Below, piece after piece: positions 39,920 through 51,750 of a DNA stretch of 64,000 nt (positions within the stretch are counted from its first letter, which is position 1; the number at the start of each line of letters is the position of its first letter). A model generated the notes under the pieces. That model saw nothing but the letters and a program-made list of their open reading frames with translations, did not search any database and was not told where the DNA came from. This DNA is from Vanilla planifolia (Eukaryota; Streptophyta; Magnoliopsida; Asparagales; Orchidaceae). The stretch is taken from positions 36,978,737 through 37,042,736 of the forward strand of contig CM043869.1 of NCBI GenBank assembly GCA_023846275.1. The letters run 5' to 3'. The translations under genes and the position numbers were made by a program.

Positions 39920-42900
39920 TTTGGCATAATGAAGTTAGTGAGAAGTTGTACTTACAATAATTTAACTTTAAGTATGACCAACACATCAAAATTTGGGATA
40001 AGTGACTATATATCTTGTAATGTAAATGTTTTTACGTATGATGTTATGTAGATTAGAAGCTTAAATATATAAACTTGATGAAATTATAGAAATACACTTG
40101 GAGATGCTTGATGATTTTTTATATTTGCTAATCCATATGATATGCTTGTTTCTATCGCATATTGCTTAAATTCTTTCATGTTTCGATTTGTATAATACAT
40201 GGCCATTTTTGAAACCTTGTCATTTTATGATGTATGACATATGTTTGAAAAACAAATTTTATAAAATTATTAATTGATTGTGAGAATTGGTGATATTGCA
40301 AAAAGATAACTACAAGATGGAAATAAGTTGAGTTCGTCATTCTATAAATGAGACAAGTCTCTCATTATTTTGATTTGCAAATAAACTTATAGAAGATGTA
40401 ACACAAAAAGGAAAGTTTACCTATCAATCTTAACTAGGTAATGTAATCCTAAGTCTAAAATATAAATAAAAAGAGTTAAAGTACCAAATATGATTAAATA
40501 ATAATTTAAAAAAAAAAGAAAAAAAAAGAGTGATAATTTTTACTTGGGATATGTATGATTATAACATATTCTATTATTATATTTGTTGTTTATATGATAA
40601 GTTTGACCAAACATATAGTTGACCTAATTGTGTAATGATTTGTATTATAAAAAGTGACCTATTTAGTTTATGTCACCTACTCAGTTTTTTTTAGTATTAA
40701 TAATTACATGTTATAATGATATATTATGTATGACTTTAGGGGAGAGTTGAGTGGAAAATAATTTAATGATTTATATTTTTTATTAGAAATAATGTATTAG
40801 GCTTAAATGATGAGATTATATTATTATGCAAGCTAGTCTATTTTAGAATAGATTGTTACTTTGTATTTCATTTTCAATGGTATAAAGTTATTTTTTAAAA
40901 GTTGTAATATGAATAATAATTAAATTCTTCTACTAAAAATTATAAAAAAAAGCATGATTTAATTAAATTATATGAATTTTATTATATTTTATTATGATAA
41001 AAGCTTTTTTTTTATAAAGACGGAATGTTCTTTTTTAATTTAGAAATAAGCTTTGCAATAAAAAAAGAGTTGTATTATATATATCATGGTTTTATATTAA
41101 TTAAAAAAATATTTTAAAATGAATAAACTTAACAGCCTTAGTGATTTATCACATTATACATATAAATAAATAGTTATGATACTACAATAATGAATATCTT
41201 CTCGTTGAAAAGAAGGGCAATGCATTAAATATTGAACCCTCAAATGTATGATCTTGTAACAACTTTATTAGTAAGTCACAACCACAACTTTTTTGCATGA
41301 CTAAGGACCCATCAACATTTTGAATTGGTTATTGAACTACGATATCATTTAACGAGGTATTAGGCTTGCCTTTTCAAATTAGAGACGTGGACCACATTAT
41401 TTGATTAAAGATTAAAAATCATGGCAAATGTTCACATCTTGTAATAAAATATAATATTATTATTATGTTAAATTATTTAAAATTTAAAAAAAAATTAATT
41501 TTTTAATTTTTTTAAAATATTGTCAAAAAGCGACACAACATTTCAAAGAAAAGATTAGAGATTTTTAAGTGATAAAGTTGAAGATTAGAGATTTAAAAGA
41601 TTTAATAGTTCTATTATTTATGAATTTGAGCAAATCCTAAAATTTATTAAAATTATTAAATTGTTCTAAAAAAAATAGTGAAATTTCATTACAACATATA
41701 GCTTTGAAAGTTTCACTTAATAAAATCTTCTCATCGGCAAAAGGAGGTGCAATAATCTTAAAATTGAAAGTCAAAATTGATTTAAGGAAATAATAAAATA
41801 ATTTCTATAAGAAGTTTTAGATTTTGAAATAACTAGAAAGGCAAAATAATATCAAAAAATATAAAACTTAGCCAACAAGTATAAACTCGTTGAGGAAAGT
41901 CACAATGAAATAGTCATAAAATTTTGAAAGTTAAATTGATAAAAAATTTTAGAAATATGAAAATTTCAAGAGTTTTAATTTAACTTATTTTTAAAATCCT
42001 TAATTTCTTAACTTGAATACATGGTGGCAAAAATTTGACTTATCAATGATTTAAATCGTTGGAAAATCATTGGAATCCAAAAAGATAAAGGGGTAAGTCT
42101 GACCAAAGTCCATTGAAGGGACACGACCATTTAGAGGAATATGGAGAGTCAGGAAGGGGATAAAGCATGAAGAAGATTATAAAAGAAGGGTTATCGACTA
42201 AGGGTCTTAGCAAGATAAAAAAGAAATCCTAAGTCTGCCACCAAGTTGGAGGAGAGAGAAAGGGAGAAATTGAGATAAGGGTAGTCGAGTAAGAGGAAAT
42301 TGAGTACAAATTCAATTTTAATGTTAGACCAATATAAATTACATCTGAGATAGGAAAATGTGTATCTAACATGTATTTGATTAATATGATGATCTTTTGA
42401 CTGTCATTGATCTCAAAAATAAGAATTTTGATTTACTAGAAAAAATCAAATAATGAATGATAGCATGATGCAAATAAGTAGTGTATTATTTATATATATA
42501 ATTGTTATATTATTGTTTGTTGTATAAAGACCTTTGTAAGATATGTAATTTGAATTTGAAAAATTTAGAGGATGTCTATAATGATTGTGTATAGTGTTAT
42601 TGTTTGTTCTCTATTTTTTATTATAATGTAATATTATTGATAATGATTTACTAAATTTTTAAGGTATATGAACATATTATAATATTAACAAAAATTAGTT
42701 GAAAAGGAGATTTTTTAATTAAGTATTAATTGTTCATTACATGAAATTGAAAAATAAATAGGAAAAATAAATAAGAAAAAAAATTAGTTGAAAATGGGTT
42801 TGTCATAACTTTAAACGTATAAATAATGATTGTCTAAAATGATTTAATCTAATTCGAAATAATATTTTTTATATGAGGGCTTACAATTTAGAATAATATA

Positions 42901-44480
42901 TAACATAAGTAGTGTTAACATGCTTTTAAAGATAAATTATAAAAAAATAAAAAGATAAAAGTAAAGAAAGTTTACATGATTTCTTGAAATAGAAAATTTG
43001 GTAAATTAAAAATAAAAAATGATATTTTATTAATATGTTCTTTACATGTTATTTCTATATTATATTATATAATATTAACCTAGCATGTGGTATGATCTTT
43101 TCATATATATATATATATATATATTATTTTGTCATTAAACTAATAATAATTAGTTCAGCCTATTTTGTATAGTACTTCAAGTTACGATGAAACACAATAG
43201 ATGATTTCAAGAAAATAATGAGAGAGATAATATCTTATTTTTATGTTTATTATTTTGTTATTTTTATTATTATGTTATAAAGCTATTATGACAATTAATT
43301 GATTTTTGGTGACATACTTATAATATTTTATTCTATTATGATATATCATGTGTAAGCTTAGTTATTAAAAAACAATATGATAATTTTTCATTGCTTTTAT
43401 GTGACTTATCAAAGTTGATATTTAAAAGATAAATAACTTAATTTCTTATTATAGTTTTAATATGATTTTGAAATTATAAGCACACTATAAATTTTTAATT
43501 ATAAAACAATAGTTTTCAAAACAAACAAGAGAAAAAGATGATCTGACATCACCCAAAAAGACAGGATAAGTCACCACAAATGTTAAGATCTATGTAATTA
43601 ATTAATTGATCCAACGATTAACTAAGGATATAATCTATTTAAAGAGTAACAAAAGTTTCCTAGTATGAAATTTGGTAGATGGATTATTGTATGAAGTCAA
43701 ATGATGAGTTAGTTAGTTGAGATCTACTAGATAAAACTTGCTTGATGTTTCAACAAATGACAGAAAATATTGGTAATATCAAGAAATACTTAGTCAAATT
43801 TTCTCATCAAGATATTTTTGACATTTGATTATAACACTTGATAGCATTTATGTCACGTTATCTTCTTCGTAGCATATTTTAAATTAGAATTTAAATGTTA
43901 AACTCATGGATTAATATTTATTTTTGTTTTTTAGACCCAAATCACAAACATGAAAATATGCTTTTAGTTTAATATAAATTCATTATTTCATTATCATTAA
44001 TGATGTGGATGGTCTAAAGACTCAAGCATATGATGTTTAACACTAACAAGATATTTTAATTATATATATCAAATTTTGTCATTCTTTAAAGAGACAATTT
44101 TTGGCACTAAAAAATTAGAATCTCATTAAAAATTTAAATCAAAATATGTATAAATCCATTCAAAATTAAATCTAAAATAAAAATTTACTTGCACAAGTAT
44201 CAAGCACATATGAATTATGTCACATCTTATTCATGATAAAATTTTTAGAAAAAAAATTAATAAGAATATTAAGTATAACAAGAGTAATGTAAAAGATAAA
44301 ATAATAACTTACTTGTTTCAAATGCATGTGATTTATTATTTTATTATATATATTATGTTTTGTTAAAGGTAATTTTTAATAATATTTTTGAAGATTCATA
44401 AGGAGATAAGATCAAACATGCACTATTAAGGAGTGTAATTAGATAGCAAATACACTGCATCCAAAAGAGGGAGATCCACC
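39920..44480. other. AT-rich intergenic DNA, no gene
   Basis: Very AT-rich throughout. Exceptions are a less AT-rich purine-rich islet at about 42040–42330 containing TTATAAAAG, perhaps an old promoter or LTR piece, and a (TA)n run at 43103–43124. No protein or RNA gene is supported on either strand. Confidence 0.55.
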
Positions 44481-44575
44481 TCGAACGCCTCCCCTCCCCA
44501 AACACCACCCACTTCTCCTCTTCCTCAATTTTTTTTTCCCCTCGAAGCCACTTTTCTCTCAGCATCCGCCTGCTC

Positions 44576-44713
44576 ATGTTCCAAAAGCCCTCCTTGCTTC
44601 TCTCTTTCCCACCTCTGCCCTCTTCTCGGAAGTCCATATCCCCAAAAGCTAGTGCAGGATTGAGTATACTAAAAAGAGAAGAGGGAAAGAGAAGGGTGCA
44701 GGATGAGAGATGA
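44576..44713 (+). promoter_or_regulatory. Upstream ORF overlapping the LUX/MYBC1-like start codon
   Basis: An ATG at 44576 opens a 45-codon frame with no stop until TGA 44711–44713, so it overlaps the main ATG (44703) by 11 bases in another frame. If the mRNA starts upstream of 44576, which the CT-rich sequence from about 44470 makes likely, this uORF could lower translation of the main protein. The transcription start is unknown. Confidence 0.4.
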
Positions 44714-45638
44714 AGAAGAAGAACCCAATTGGTTCGCGCGATGGGAGCAGGAGCTGCCGAGACCCGAGGAGCTGATGCCGTTATCCCAATCTCTGATCAC
44801 ACCCGACCTCGCCCTCGCCTTTGACATCCCCACCCTGAACCCTAGCCCTCCATCTGGCCTCCACAACCACGTAACTAACGCTGTCCACCACCTCGCATCG
44901 ACGGACATCGATTCTCAGGAAAACTCCGCACCGACAGCGGCAGGCTCTGGCGGTGGGGGTTCTGGCGGGGATGAACCCGCCCGCACGTTGAAGCGGCCGC
45001 GGTTGGTATGGACTCCTCAGCTTCACAAGCGTTTCGTTGACGCCGTTGCTCACCTTGGGATCAAGAACGCAGTACCCAAGACCATAATGCAATTGATGAA
45101 TGTCGATGGCCTCACTCGGGAGAACGTGGCCAGCCACTTGCAAAAGTACCGTCTTTACCTCAAGCGCATGCAGGGTCTCGGCTCCTCCACCGGCGTTGCC
45201 TGTCCATCGGGTTCGATGTCCGCCGCCGATGCAGCTACAGAGCAACTATTTGCCAGCAACCCCATTTCTCACCCTTTCCTAAGCCGCAGTCCTTCCGGGC
45301 CTGGGCAGGAGACCTTCTTGCCGTTCATGTCCCCCCCGCTGCTGCAGCATCACCCCCAGATTGCTGCCGCTGCCGCAGTGGCGCAGCAACAGTACTATCA
45401 TCAGAGACAAATGGGGCATTTTGGATCCCCGACAGCCAACAGCGGGGTGTATGATAATGGATTCCACTCAAGGGGGTCGGCAACACAGGGATTACATAGG
45501 ATGGGGGCTGCTGGGCTGGGAATGATGCACCCCTCTCCTATAGCTGCGCCACAGAATTCTTATGGAGATGATGTTGATTCAGGTGGGGGAGGAGGCAGAA
45601 GGGTTCTTACTCTGTTTCCAACGGGTACTGAAGATTGA
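44703..45638 (+). CDS. GARP/MYB-like transcription factor, LUX(PCL1)/MYBC1 group
   Basis: Intact single-exon gene for a 311-residue nuclear DNA-binding protein. The single MYB-like GARP domain is about residues 97–156 ([38 protein letters not shown] at 144–150), nearly identical to the domain of LUX ARRHYTHMO/PCL1, the DNA-binding part of the evening complex, and of MYBC1, linked in Arabidopsis to freezing tolerance. The N-terminal [16 protein letters not shown], the QLFASNP…HPFL stretch after the domain and the C-terminal LTLFPTG look more like MYBC1. Between them lie a Gly/Ser linker (79–89) and a His/Gln/Ala-rich part (about 210–240). ATG 44703 starts the conserved N-terminus; the ATG at 44710 is out of frame. 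GC is far above the flanks. LUX versus MYBC1 orthology needs a tree. Confidence 0.93.
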   Translation: MRDEEEEPNWFARWEQELPRPEELMPLSQSLITPDLALAFDIPTLNPSPPSGLHNHVTNAVHHLASTDIDSQENSAPTAAGSGGGGSGGDEPARTLKRPRLVWTPQLHKRFVDAVAHLGIKNAVPKTIMQLMNVDGLTRENVASHLQKYRLYLKRMQGLGSSTGVACPSGSMSAADAATEQLFASNPISHPFLSRSPSGPGQETFLPFMSPPLLQHHPQIAAAAAVAQQQYYHQRQMGHFGSPTANSGVYDNGFHSRGSATQGLHRMGAAGLGMMHPSPIAAPQNSYGDDVDSGGGGGRRVLTLFPTGTED

Positions 45639-46000
45639 GCCTAGTTCTACTTTTTTCCACTCTTGCTTTCTATTGCCACGTGAAATTGGGGTCGAAGCTC
45701 TCCGACTTCAATAAGATGGAAGAGTTTCAGAGAATTGGGTAGGTACTACTTGGATGTTTTCAGCATTAGTTCCTTCCATATGTGCCTGTGCAGTTGATGC
45801 TCCCATTGTTGGCCGTGTTAACGTTCTTTGTTGTTATTATTACTTGCAGTACTTTCTGCACGTTTGTTGTTGTTGTTGTTGTTACTGTTACTAAGTTGAG
45901 TTTCTGCTGTAGCAGTTATCGGATGTCAGATTTAATAGTTTTGTTTGTTGGGATTTTCATCCGCTAGGATTGTGTACTTTTGCTAAAGCTATGCAGATGC
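45639..46000 (+). other. Probable 3' untranslated region of the GARP factor
   Basis: Composition stays intermediate for about 350 bases after the stop, with GTT/GTTGTT repeats at 45868–45890, before falling to AT-rich intergenic DNA. An AATAAGA near 45710 is a weak poly(A) candidate. The end is not fixed. Confidence 0.35.
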
Positions 46001-47184
46001 CTTGACTTTATGAAATTGATGAAGTGGGAACAGTGTATGGTGGGTATGGCTGTTAATTTCGCCCAAAAGTCAAAGATTAATCAAAAGTTGTTTTGGATTT
46101 TGGATTGGCCCTAAATCGGTTTGATTCATCTGAGCAGAATAATGATACTTTTTAATGACTCCGGATGTTAATCGATTCAATGTCATCAAGCCAACATTGG
46201 ATCTAATCAAAATGTGAGCTGGAATCGGTTTAAAAATAACTTACATATTTACATAATATCGACTTGTTTTTATCACATTGCAAACAATAGTCTAGTGGAC
46301 TGGATGGTTATGTTTTTTGCTTGTGGCACTTTTTCGTAACCGAACTTCAAGTTTTACATTTTTTCACCATATGATCGATACCAATGATCAAAATTACCAT
46401 AGAACTTATTTATATCGAGATGTTGCTTTAATCATCAGTCCATCTCTTCTTACTTTTTTGACTCTTCATCTTCCATCTCCTGCATTCCAAGTGTCTCACC
46501 TGTCTACCTCGTTTTATCTCTGTTGCAGCTTATCCTTAACTCTATTAGGTTTTATGCTTCCTTATCTTGATCGTCTCTTTTCCTATTGTGTGCTTCATTT
46601 TTCTTTGTTTTTTTGAGATGCTTTTTGAGCTATTATGTGTTCTTTGTCTCTTGGCTTTTGCCTTGCTTTTGCACTGTGTTATTATTCAATGATGATGATG
46701 GCTTGGTGGATCTCAAAAATGAGTATGGATCTTGTGGTGGTTTAGTTGTTTCTTAATTGTTTTCCTACGATTTTTCTTAAGATATTAACCTTTTAGAGTA
46801 TTTTGGAAATTTTTGGTTGCTTGGATGAGTTGTCCTAATGATGTGAATTAGTTTTATCTCTTTGTAACCGAGGAAGATGGGGAACTTGGTTATTTCCTTT
46901 GATGAAAATTAATTGGAACTACTCTTGCATATTCATTTCTTGTTATACATGTGGATTTTGGCTTTTTTTTTGTGGTTTGGTGCCATTGTTTCTATGCTGT
47001 CTTTTATTGTTGAATTTTTATGATGCGATAGTGTTTCATGCTTGTTTTCTGCTATTGTTTTATGCTATTATTTTTTTTTTGAAGTTTTGTGAAATACATG
47101 CAACATAGTTTTGGTTATTCATTTTTTATTCAATTTGAATGTCATGCTCTTTACGGTGTTTTGAAAAGTTTTATGTGATTGCAA
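46001..47184. other. T-rich intergenic DNA, no gene
   Basis: Plus strand is T-rich, giving several short hydrophobic open frames that show no domain or conserved pattern. I see nothing else. Confidence 0.5.
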
Positions 47185-47515
47185 TAACTCTTGGTTGTAT
47201 TTTTTTGGTTACACTTTACTTGATATAGTGTATATCTCAATGCCATGTTCTATGCATAAATTTTGGTACAAACAAATGCTATCGATGTTGCATGCATATC
47301 TTGTAGTCTCTTTTATCCAAATGTCATGTTATGTGCATAAATGTTTATATGAATAGATGTTTTTGATTGTTCATGTCTATTTTTCATTTTCATTTTATCC
47401 AAGTGTCATTTTGTATGCATAGAATTTTGTGCTAACAGATGTCATTCTTGTTATTTGTTTGTTTTTTGTTGGACCTTTTATCCAATGTCATGGTGCTTGC
47501 ATGAAATCTGATAAA
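47185..47515. repeat. Degenerate 81–82-bp tandem repeat, four copies
   Basis: The core ATGYCATGTT…ATGCATAAAT recurs at 47240, 47321, 47403 and 47485, usually after TTTTATCC(A)A, and is followed in three copies by an (A)CA(A/G)ATG. Spacing is 81, 82 and 82 bases. Copies are well diverged. Confidence 0.65.
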
Positions 47516-48039
47516 AGCATATTTCATGCTCTTTGGTTGAAAGCTTATACCTTAACACATGATGATTCTAGATTTTACAGTATCTTAGGTCATGGTTGTT
47601 GTGCTGGGATGGAAAAGTCATGCAATAACTCATGTGTAATAATTTTAATATTTAGATTTTATTATTGTAAAATAAGTCATCCATGACAAGTTTATCAAAG
47701 TTTAAATTTATTAGGAGTACCAAAAAACTGAAGGAATTTGCAAAAAATATCCTAACTTATGATTGTTAGACATTCAATCAAACCTTTACATACATTTGTG
47801 TAATAGTGTATAATATACATGTTGATTGGGTTCTTCAGTATAGAATTATTAGCTCTATTAATGTAGATCTACTACACATTTGTTTCGTCATTTTTAAATT
47901 AAATTTTGAAATTTTATTTCATAAGTTATATACAAAATAAATTCAATTCAAACTTTACATAATGCATCTTCAAACGAAGTTGAAAAATTTAAGGACTTCT
48001 TTTTCTCATATTAAAAGTACTTCAATTTATACATAAGAA

Positions 48040-48460
48040 TTTCGTTTTTATATTGCAAAGTACATATTTTTGAATTTGATGGTTAAGGATGGATTAAAAT
48101 TGTTAATAATGTAATAGATAAGATAAAGGATTTTGTATTCCTTAGCTTGCGCTTGCACAAGTTTCTTGAGATTACTAAACAACTAGTGATTTACACATCT
48201 AGGGTTGCATGTTTGGATTTGCCTACAAGGTGCAATATTACTTCCAAGATATTGGATGCTGCATTTCATTACAAAACTGTGTTTTTAGAATGTGCCTGGT
48301 AGATTTTGTGTTATGATTGGTTGTCCTTGGATAATGAGAGAGAGAAGTATGAAATAGTTAGGATCTTTGGATAGTTTTTAATGATGCTACTATGGTTTTC
48401 TCATGCTTCAATTTTTCAACAGAAACCATGTTTTTGGCCAACTCAAATAGGTCAAGAAAA
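48040..48460 (+). mobile_element. hAT-family transposase relic
   Basis: Broken plus-strand coding that follows the hAT transposase core. C-K-V-H-I-F and NLMVKDGLK (around 48054–48095) correspond to the CAAHILNLIVQDGL motif. Then come VNNVIDKIKDFV, HKFLEITKQL, the diagnostic ACLDLPTR (the family's CLDVPTRWNSTY, here TRCNIT), ILDAAFHYKTVFLECA, and DNEREKYEIVRIF (family EEWE…EI…F). There is a frame change near 48095 and stops near 48304 and 48374. No terminal inverted repeats or target duplication were located, and the C-terminal dimerisation part is missing. Confidence 0.7.
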
Positions 48461-50689
48461 CATTGAAACAAAGCATACTTTCACTAAATACATTTGGTAG
48501 GGATATTAGTATTTACCTGGACTAACTTCAATAAACATTGGTTTGATCGTCATATTCTGCCAAGAATTGTTTGATTACTTGATCTGTACATTCAAAATCC
48601 TTGCCTTAAACATATTTCTTTGTTGGAATCTATGGCTTGACAAAAATAGACGAGAGAGAGAGTTGAGGATGTAAATGACAAGTGTGTTACTAGTTATGTG
48701 GAATCTCTTGCACTTAGCAACCATTTCATACCACAAACCTTGGTGGCTAGAACTGATCCTTTTGATGACTTATATTTGCAAATAAAAACAAGAAACTTGA
48801 TGAATTCACCGAATTGTCTTCAATGAAATATAAATTTGTATCCATCACAGCCATGAACGCATACTTTCACTAATACTAATCGCTAGTGTTCGTGATCGAG
48901 TTTTAGGAGATGACGAATGTTCACCATCTCAGTTTGGAATTGGCGAATGTTGCTATTTGTCTCCCTCATGCCCTTAAACTCAGAGAGCCAATTGCCATCT
49001 TACCCAAGGAAACCTTTGTACATCACCTTTTTCTTTAGAAAGATCTATACCCTCATAGAATTTCTCCTCCAGAAGCACAATGGAGACACAAGCCTGTGCT
49101 CTGCCTCCACAACAAAATGTTTTCTACTCTGCTATCATTTGTTGGAATGCTTTGTTTGATACCTTAAAAGCACGCATTTTTTTTCTGGGTTAGACAAGAC
49201 ATTTCTAACTTGAAATTTGATGCCTTGATAGCCTCTCTTTAAGATTCTACCCTCTTGGTATTCATCTTTTATTTATTTACCCATCTTAGATTAAATCACT
49301 CTCATTTCTGCTTGCAAATAGAGTAACATGTTAGGCTTTATGCATGATGCACTCATTAGTTCTCAAAGATGTTCATTAGTTTTATTGGTATAAAGGATGT
49401 TCTAAGTCTTGTGATCATTCTTATATCACAGTTGGTGTGATGTTGTTCTTAGAGTTCTTTGCCTGTGGAAGATGTCTACTAACTGTATGTTTTGGTTCCT
49501 TTTTATACCTGCATGACTTCCCTTTCTTCTCTGTGTTCTACTCGATGCTCTTTAAAATTGCTTCTTCTATCTTAAAATCAAAGAGCATCCAAGTTGTATT
49601 TATTAAATTATTAAAATTTATGATTTTGACATTTAGTGATAACATTTAAATATCACTTATTTTCAGACGGTGTGAATCATCTCGATAATTAAATTAAAAG
49701 TAAAAAAAAGTATTTGATATATAAATAATTGTTATATATTTAAATTAAATGGCCTTGTTTTAATGGTTTTGACTAAGGTAGTTTACCTGCTTTTGCCTAA
49801 CTCAAGCTAACCCAACTGCTTAAACCCTCTCCAATCATATGTTCTGTGAGATTTATCATTGATTTTTAATATTTTTGTTCTTAAGCAGGCAATGAATACT
49901 TTTTTTAGTCATTTACTTTATTCAAATCTCCTGTTTTAATTGTAATTCAATAAATATTATATTATAATTTTATTTTTAATTCCTTTGGGTTGATTCGCGT
50001 CAGATTAAGTCAAGAAAGCCAAGAATCTGTTTCCGGGGAGATGGCTTGTTCTGGAGACATGTGGACGGCAGTTGGCCTTTGATTCAAACGGGTTGGGTGG
50101 GGTAGGTCTGTAATCGATCCAATATTAATATATTGTCGGACCGGTGGGGTTCAAATGAACGAATGTGTGGCGTGCGGTTCGAACATGGTGCTTTGTTTAA
50201 AAGTATTCGCTTGTGGTGCACTTTCTTGCATGCGACTTAGACATTGGCAGAACTAAAGTTTCATTTTTTTAATAAACTAATTGTATTTAAACAATTATAT
50301 GAGATAGTGGCATGATTATATTATTTGAAATTTCATGAATTTAAAATTGGTGTTAATTTTGATTTGTAATGAATCATATGGATCTTAAGAAGGTGTTTTG
50401 ACTTCCTTTAGTAAAATTAACTATAGTTGAAAAATTGCTTTTTATTAATCAATTTTACATTAAATAATACTTATATGAAACATAATCTTAAGATTATTTC
50501 TTGAGCAATATTAACGATTTTGAAAATAAAAAAAAGTGAATGAATGGTAATAACAGTGGCATTTCTTTCATTTTTTTTTTAAAATTTAAAGTTATCTTTA
50601 GATTTGAATAATCAATTATGATTCAATTCCATATAAAATGCATGAACTAAATAAATAAATAAATAAATATGAGTTAAATTCCAACCAAG
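48461..50689. other. Intergenic DNA, no gene supported
   Basis: 48640–49160 has moderate GC and short coding-like stretches I cannot assign; it may be more transposon debris. From 49650 the DNA is AT-rich. A TAAA-type run lies at 50649–50669. Confidence 0.45.
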
Positions 50690-51430
50690 TAAAAGCTTAG
50701 AATCCCACAGCAGAATGCTTGCAACGAGGCGAGGATTCCTTCGAAGGCAACTTTGCGGCAAAATCCCTTAACAGAAAGCTGCAGTTCACCGCACCTAAAC
50801 AACGCTTCCCGGCATCCACGCTTCCAGCTGAGCAAAGAGAACATCACATGTCCTCGTTGTTGCTTCCACGCCAAGACGATGATTCCCACGCTTCTTTCCT
50901 TGTGCCGAATGTTCCTTAACGTCTGCTGTTTTATTTGCTGACTGTTGTTTAAAACAATTTACTTTTTTTCCTTTTTTTATTTAAAATGATTTTTTATATA
51001 AAACATAAGAAAATCTTTCAAGCGTTTCAACGCCCATCTCGATCATGGAGGTCCGCTTTTTTGGGTGTTGGACCCACTGGTTGGTCCGCTGCCACCGCAA
51101 TCTTTATAAATTACTTTACAAATGGACGTTTCAGATCTTGCCACGTCAACTCATGTCCATGTCACCCTTAATCAACCCCGGTGAAGATAAAAAATCTCAG
51201 AATCACAGCTGGGCATGGGTAGTGAGCGGACCGCTACGCTCGATCGGACGGTGAGGGATATCTTTCGCATGATTGATGTTTATTTATTATTATGTATGTA
51301 GTTGTTGGAGAGCGTTACCAAATGCAAGGTCGTAGCAGGCACTTGGTGCATGTATAAACTTTGTTTTTGATTTATTTTCTCTCTTCGATTTCTTGTTTTT
51401 GTTGGTACTTCGGGCGTGGACTCATCTCGT
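50690..51430 (+). promoter_or_regulatory. Putative promoter region of the VAL gene
   Basis: GC-richer, non-repetitive sequence in two blocks (50690–50930 and 51020–51260), separated by an AT-rich spacer. It contains TTTATAAATTA near 51103 and an ACGT core, GCCACGTCAAC, near 51140. It lies directly upstream of the GC-rich VAL leader. Motif-based inference; no start site is visible. Confidence 0.35.
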
Positions 51431-51750
51431 TTCTGCTGCATGCCGACATTATTCTGCTCGTCGTTTGGTCTCTAATCGGTGATCAACACCGCGGGCTGGA
51501 GAAGGGCCTGCCAATTCATTTCCGGTGAGGTTAACGGCTGAACTCTTGGAGGAGTCGAGGGGATCTGGTGGGAGTGGACGATGCAGGGCTTTGGACGGGG
51601 CGTGGGAGAGAAAGAGGTTAAGGCGAGTCGCATTCGCATGGAGTTTTCCCGTGTTATGTTTGTTGGTCGATAGGGTTATTTCTGGAGGCGAGAAGTTGGA
51701 GGTGAGGTGGCCGATTAGAATTGGGGGTGGCTGGGTTTTGAGAGGGAGGC
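51431..51750 (+). promoter_or_regulatory. Probable VAL 5' leader with a 30-codon upstream ORF
   Basis: G-rich transcribed-looking sequence before the VAL ATG. An ATG at 51581 opens a 30-residue uORF ending at TAG 51671–51673, out of frame with VAL. The in-frame TGA at 51739–51741 shows that VAL translation cannot begin upstream of 51751. Confidence 0.45.

Noticed and set aside
44669-45467. Antisense frames of 62–154 codons
   Set aside because: They are shadows of the GC-rich GARP factor gene and have no domain of their own.
47185-47515. Regularly spaced repeat considered as a CRISPR-like array
   Set aside because: This is plant nuclear DNA; units are contiguous diverged 81–82-bp tandem copies without distinct spacers.
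46317-47686. Hydrophobic frames of 69–99 codons
   Set aside because: T-rich DNA always yields Phe/Leu-rich frames; no conserved pattern or codon bias seen.
48900-49160. Coding-like stretch with a GLCLHC word on the minus strand, possibly a retroelement zinc knuckle
   Set aside because: Only one short word fits; flanking sequence gives no gag or polymerase pattern.
50719-50941. Overlapping 62–71-codon frames on both strands
   Set aside because: GC-richer promoter-like block; frames on both strands, no domain, and no splice link to VAL that I can support.
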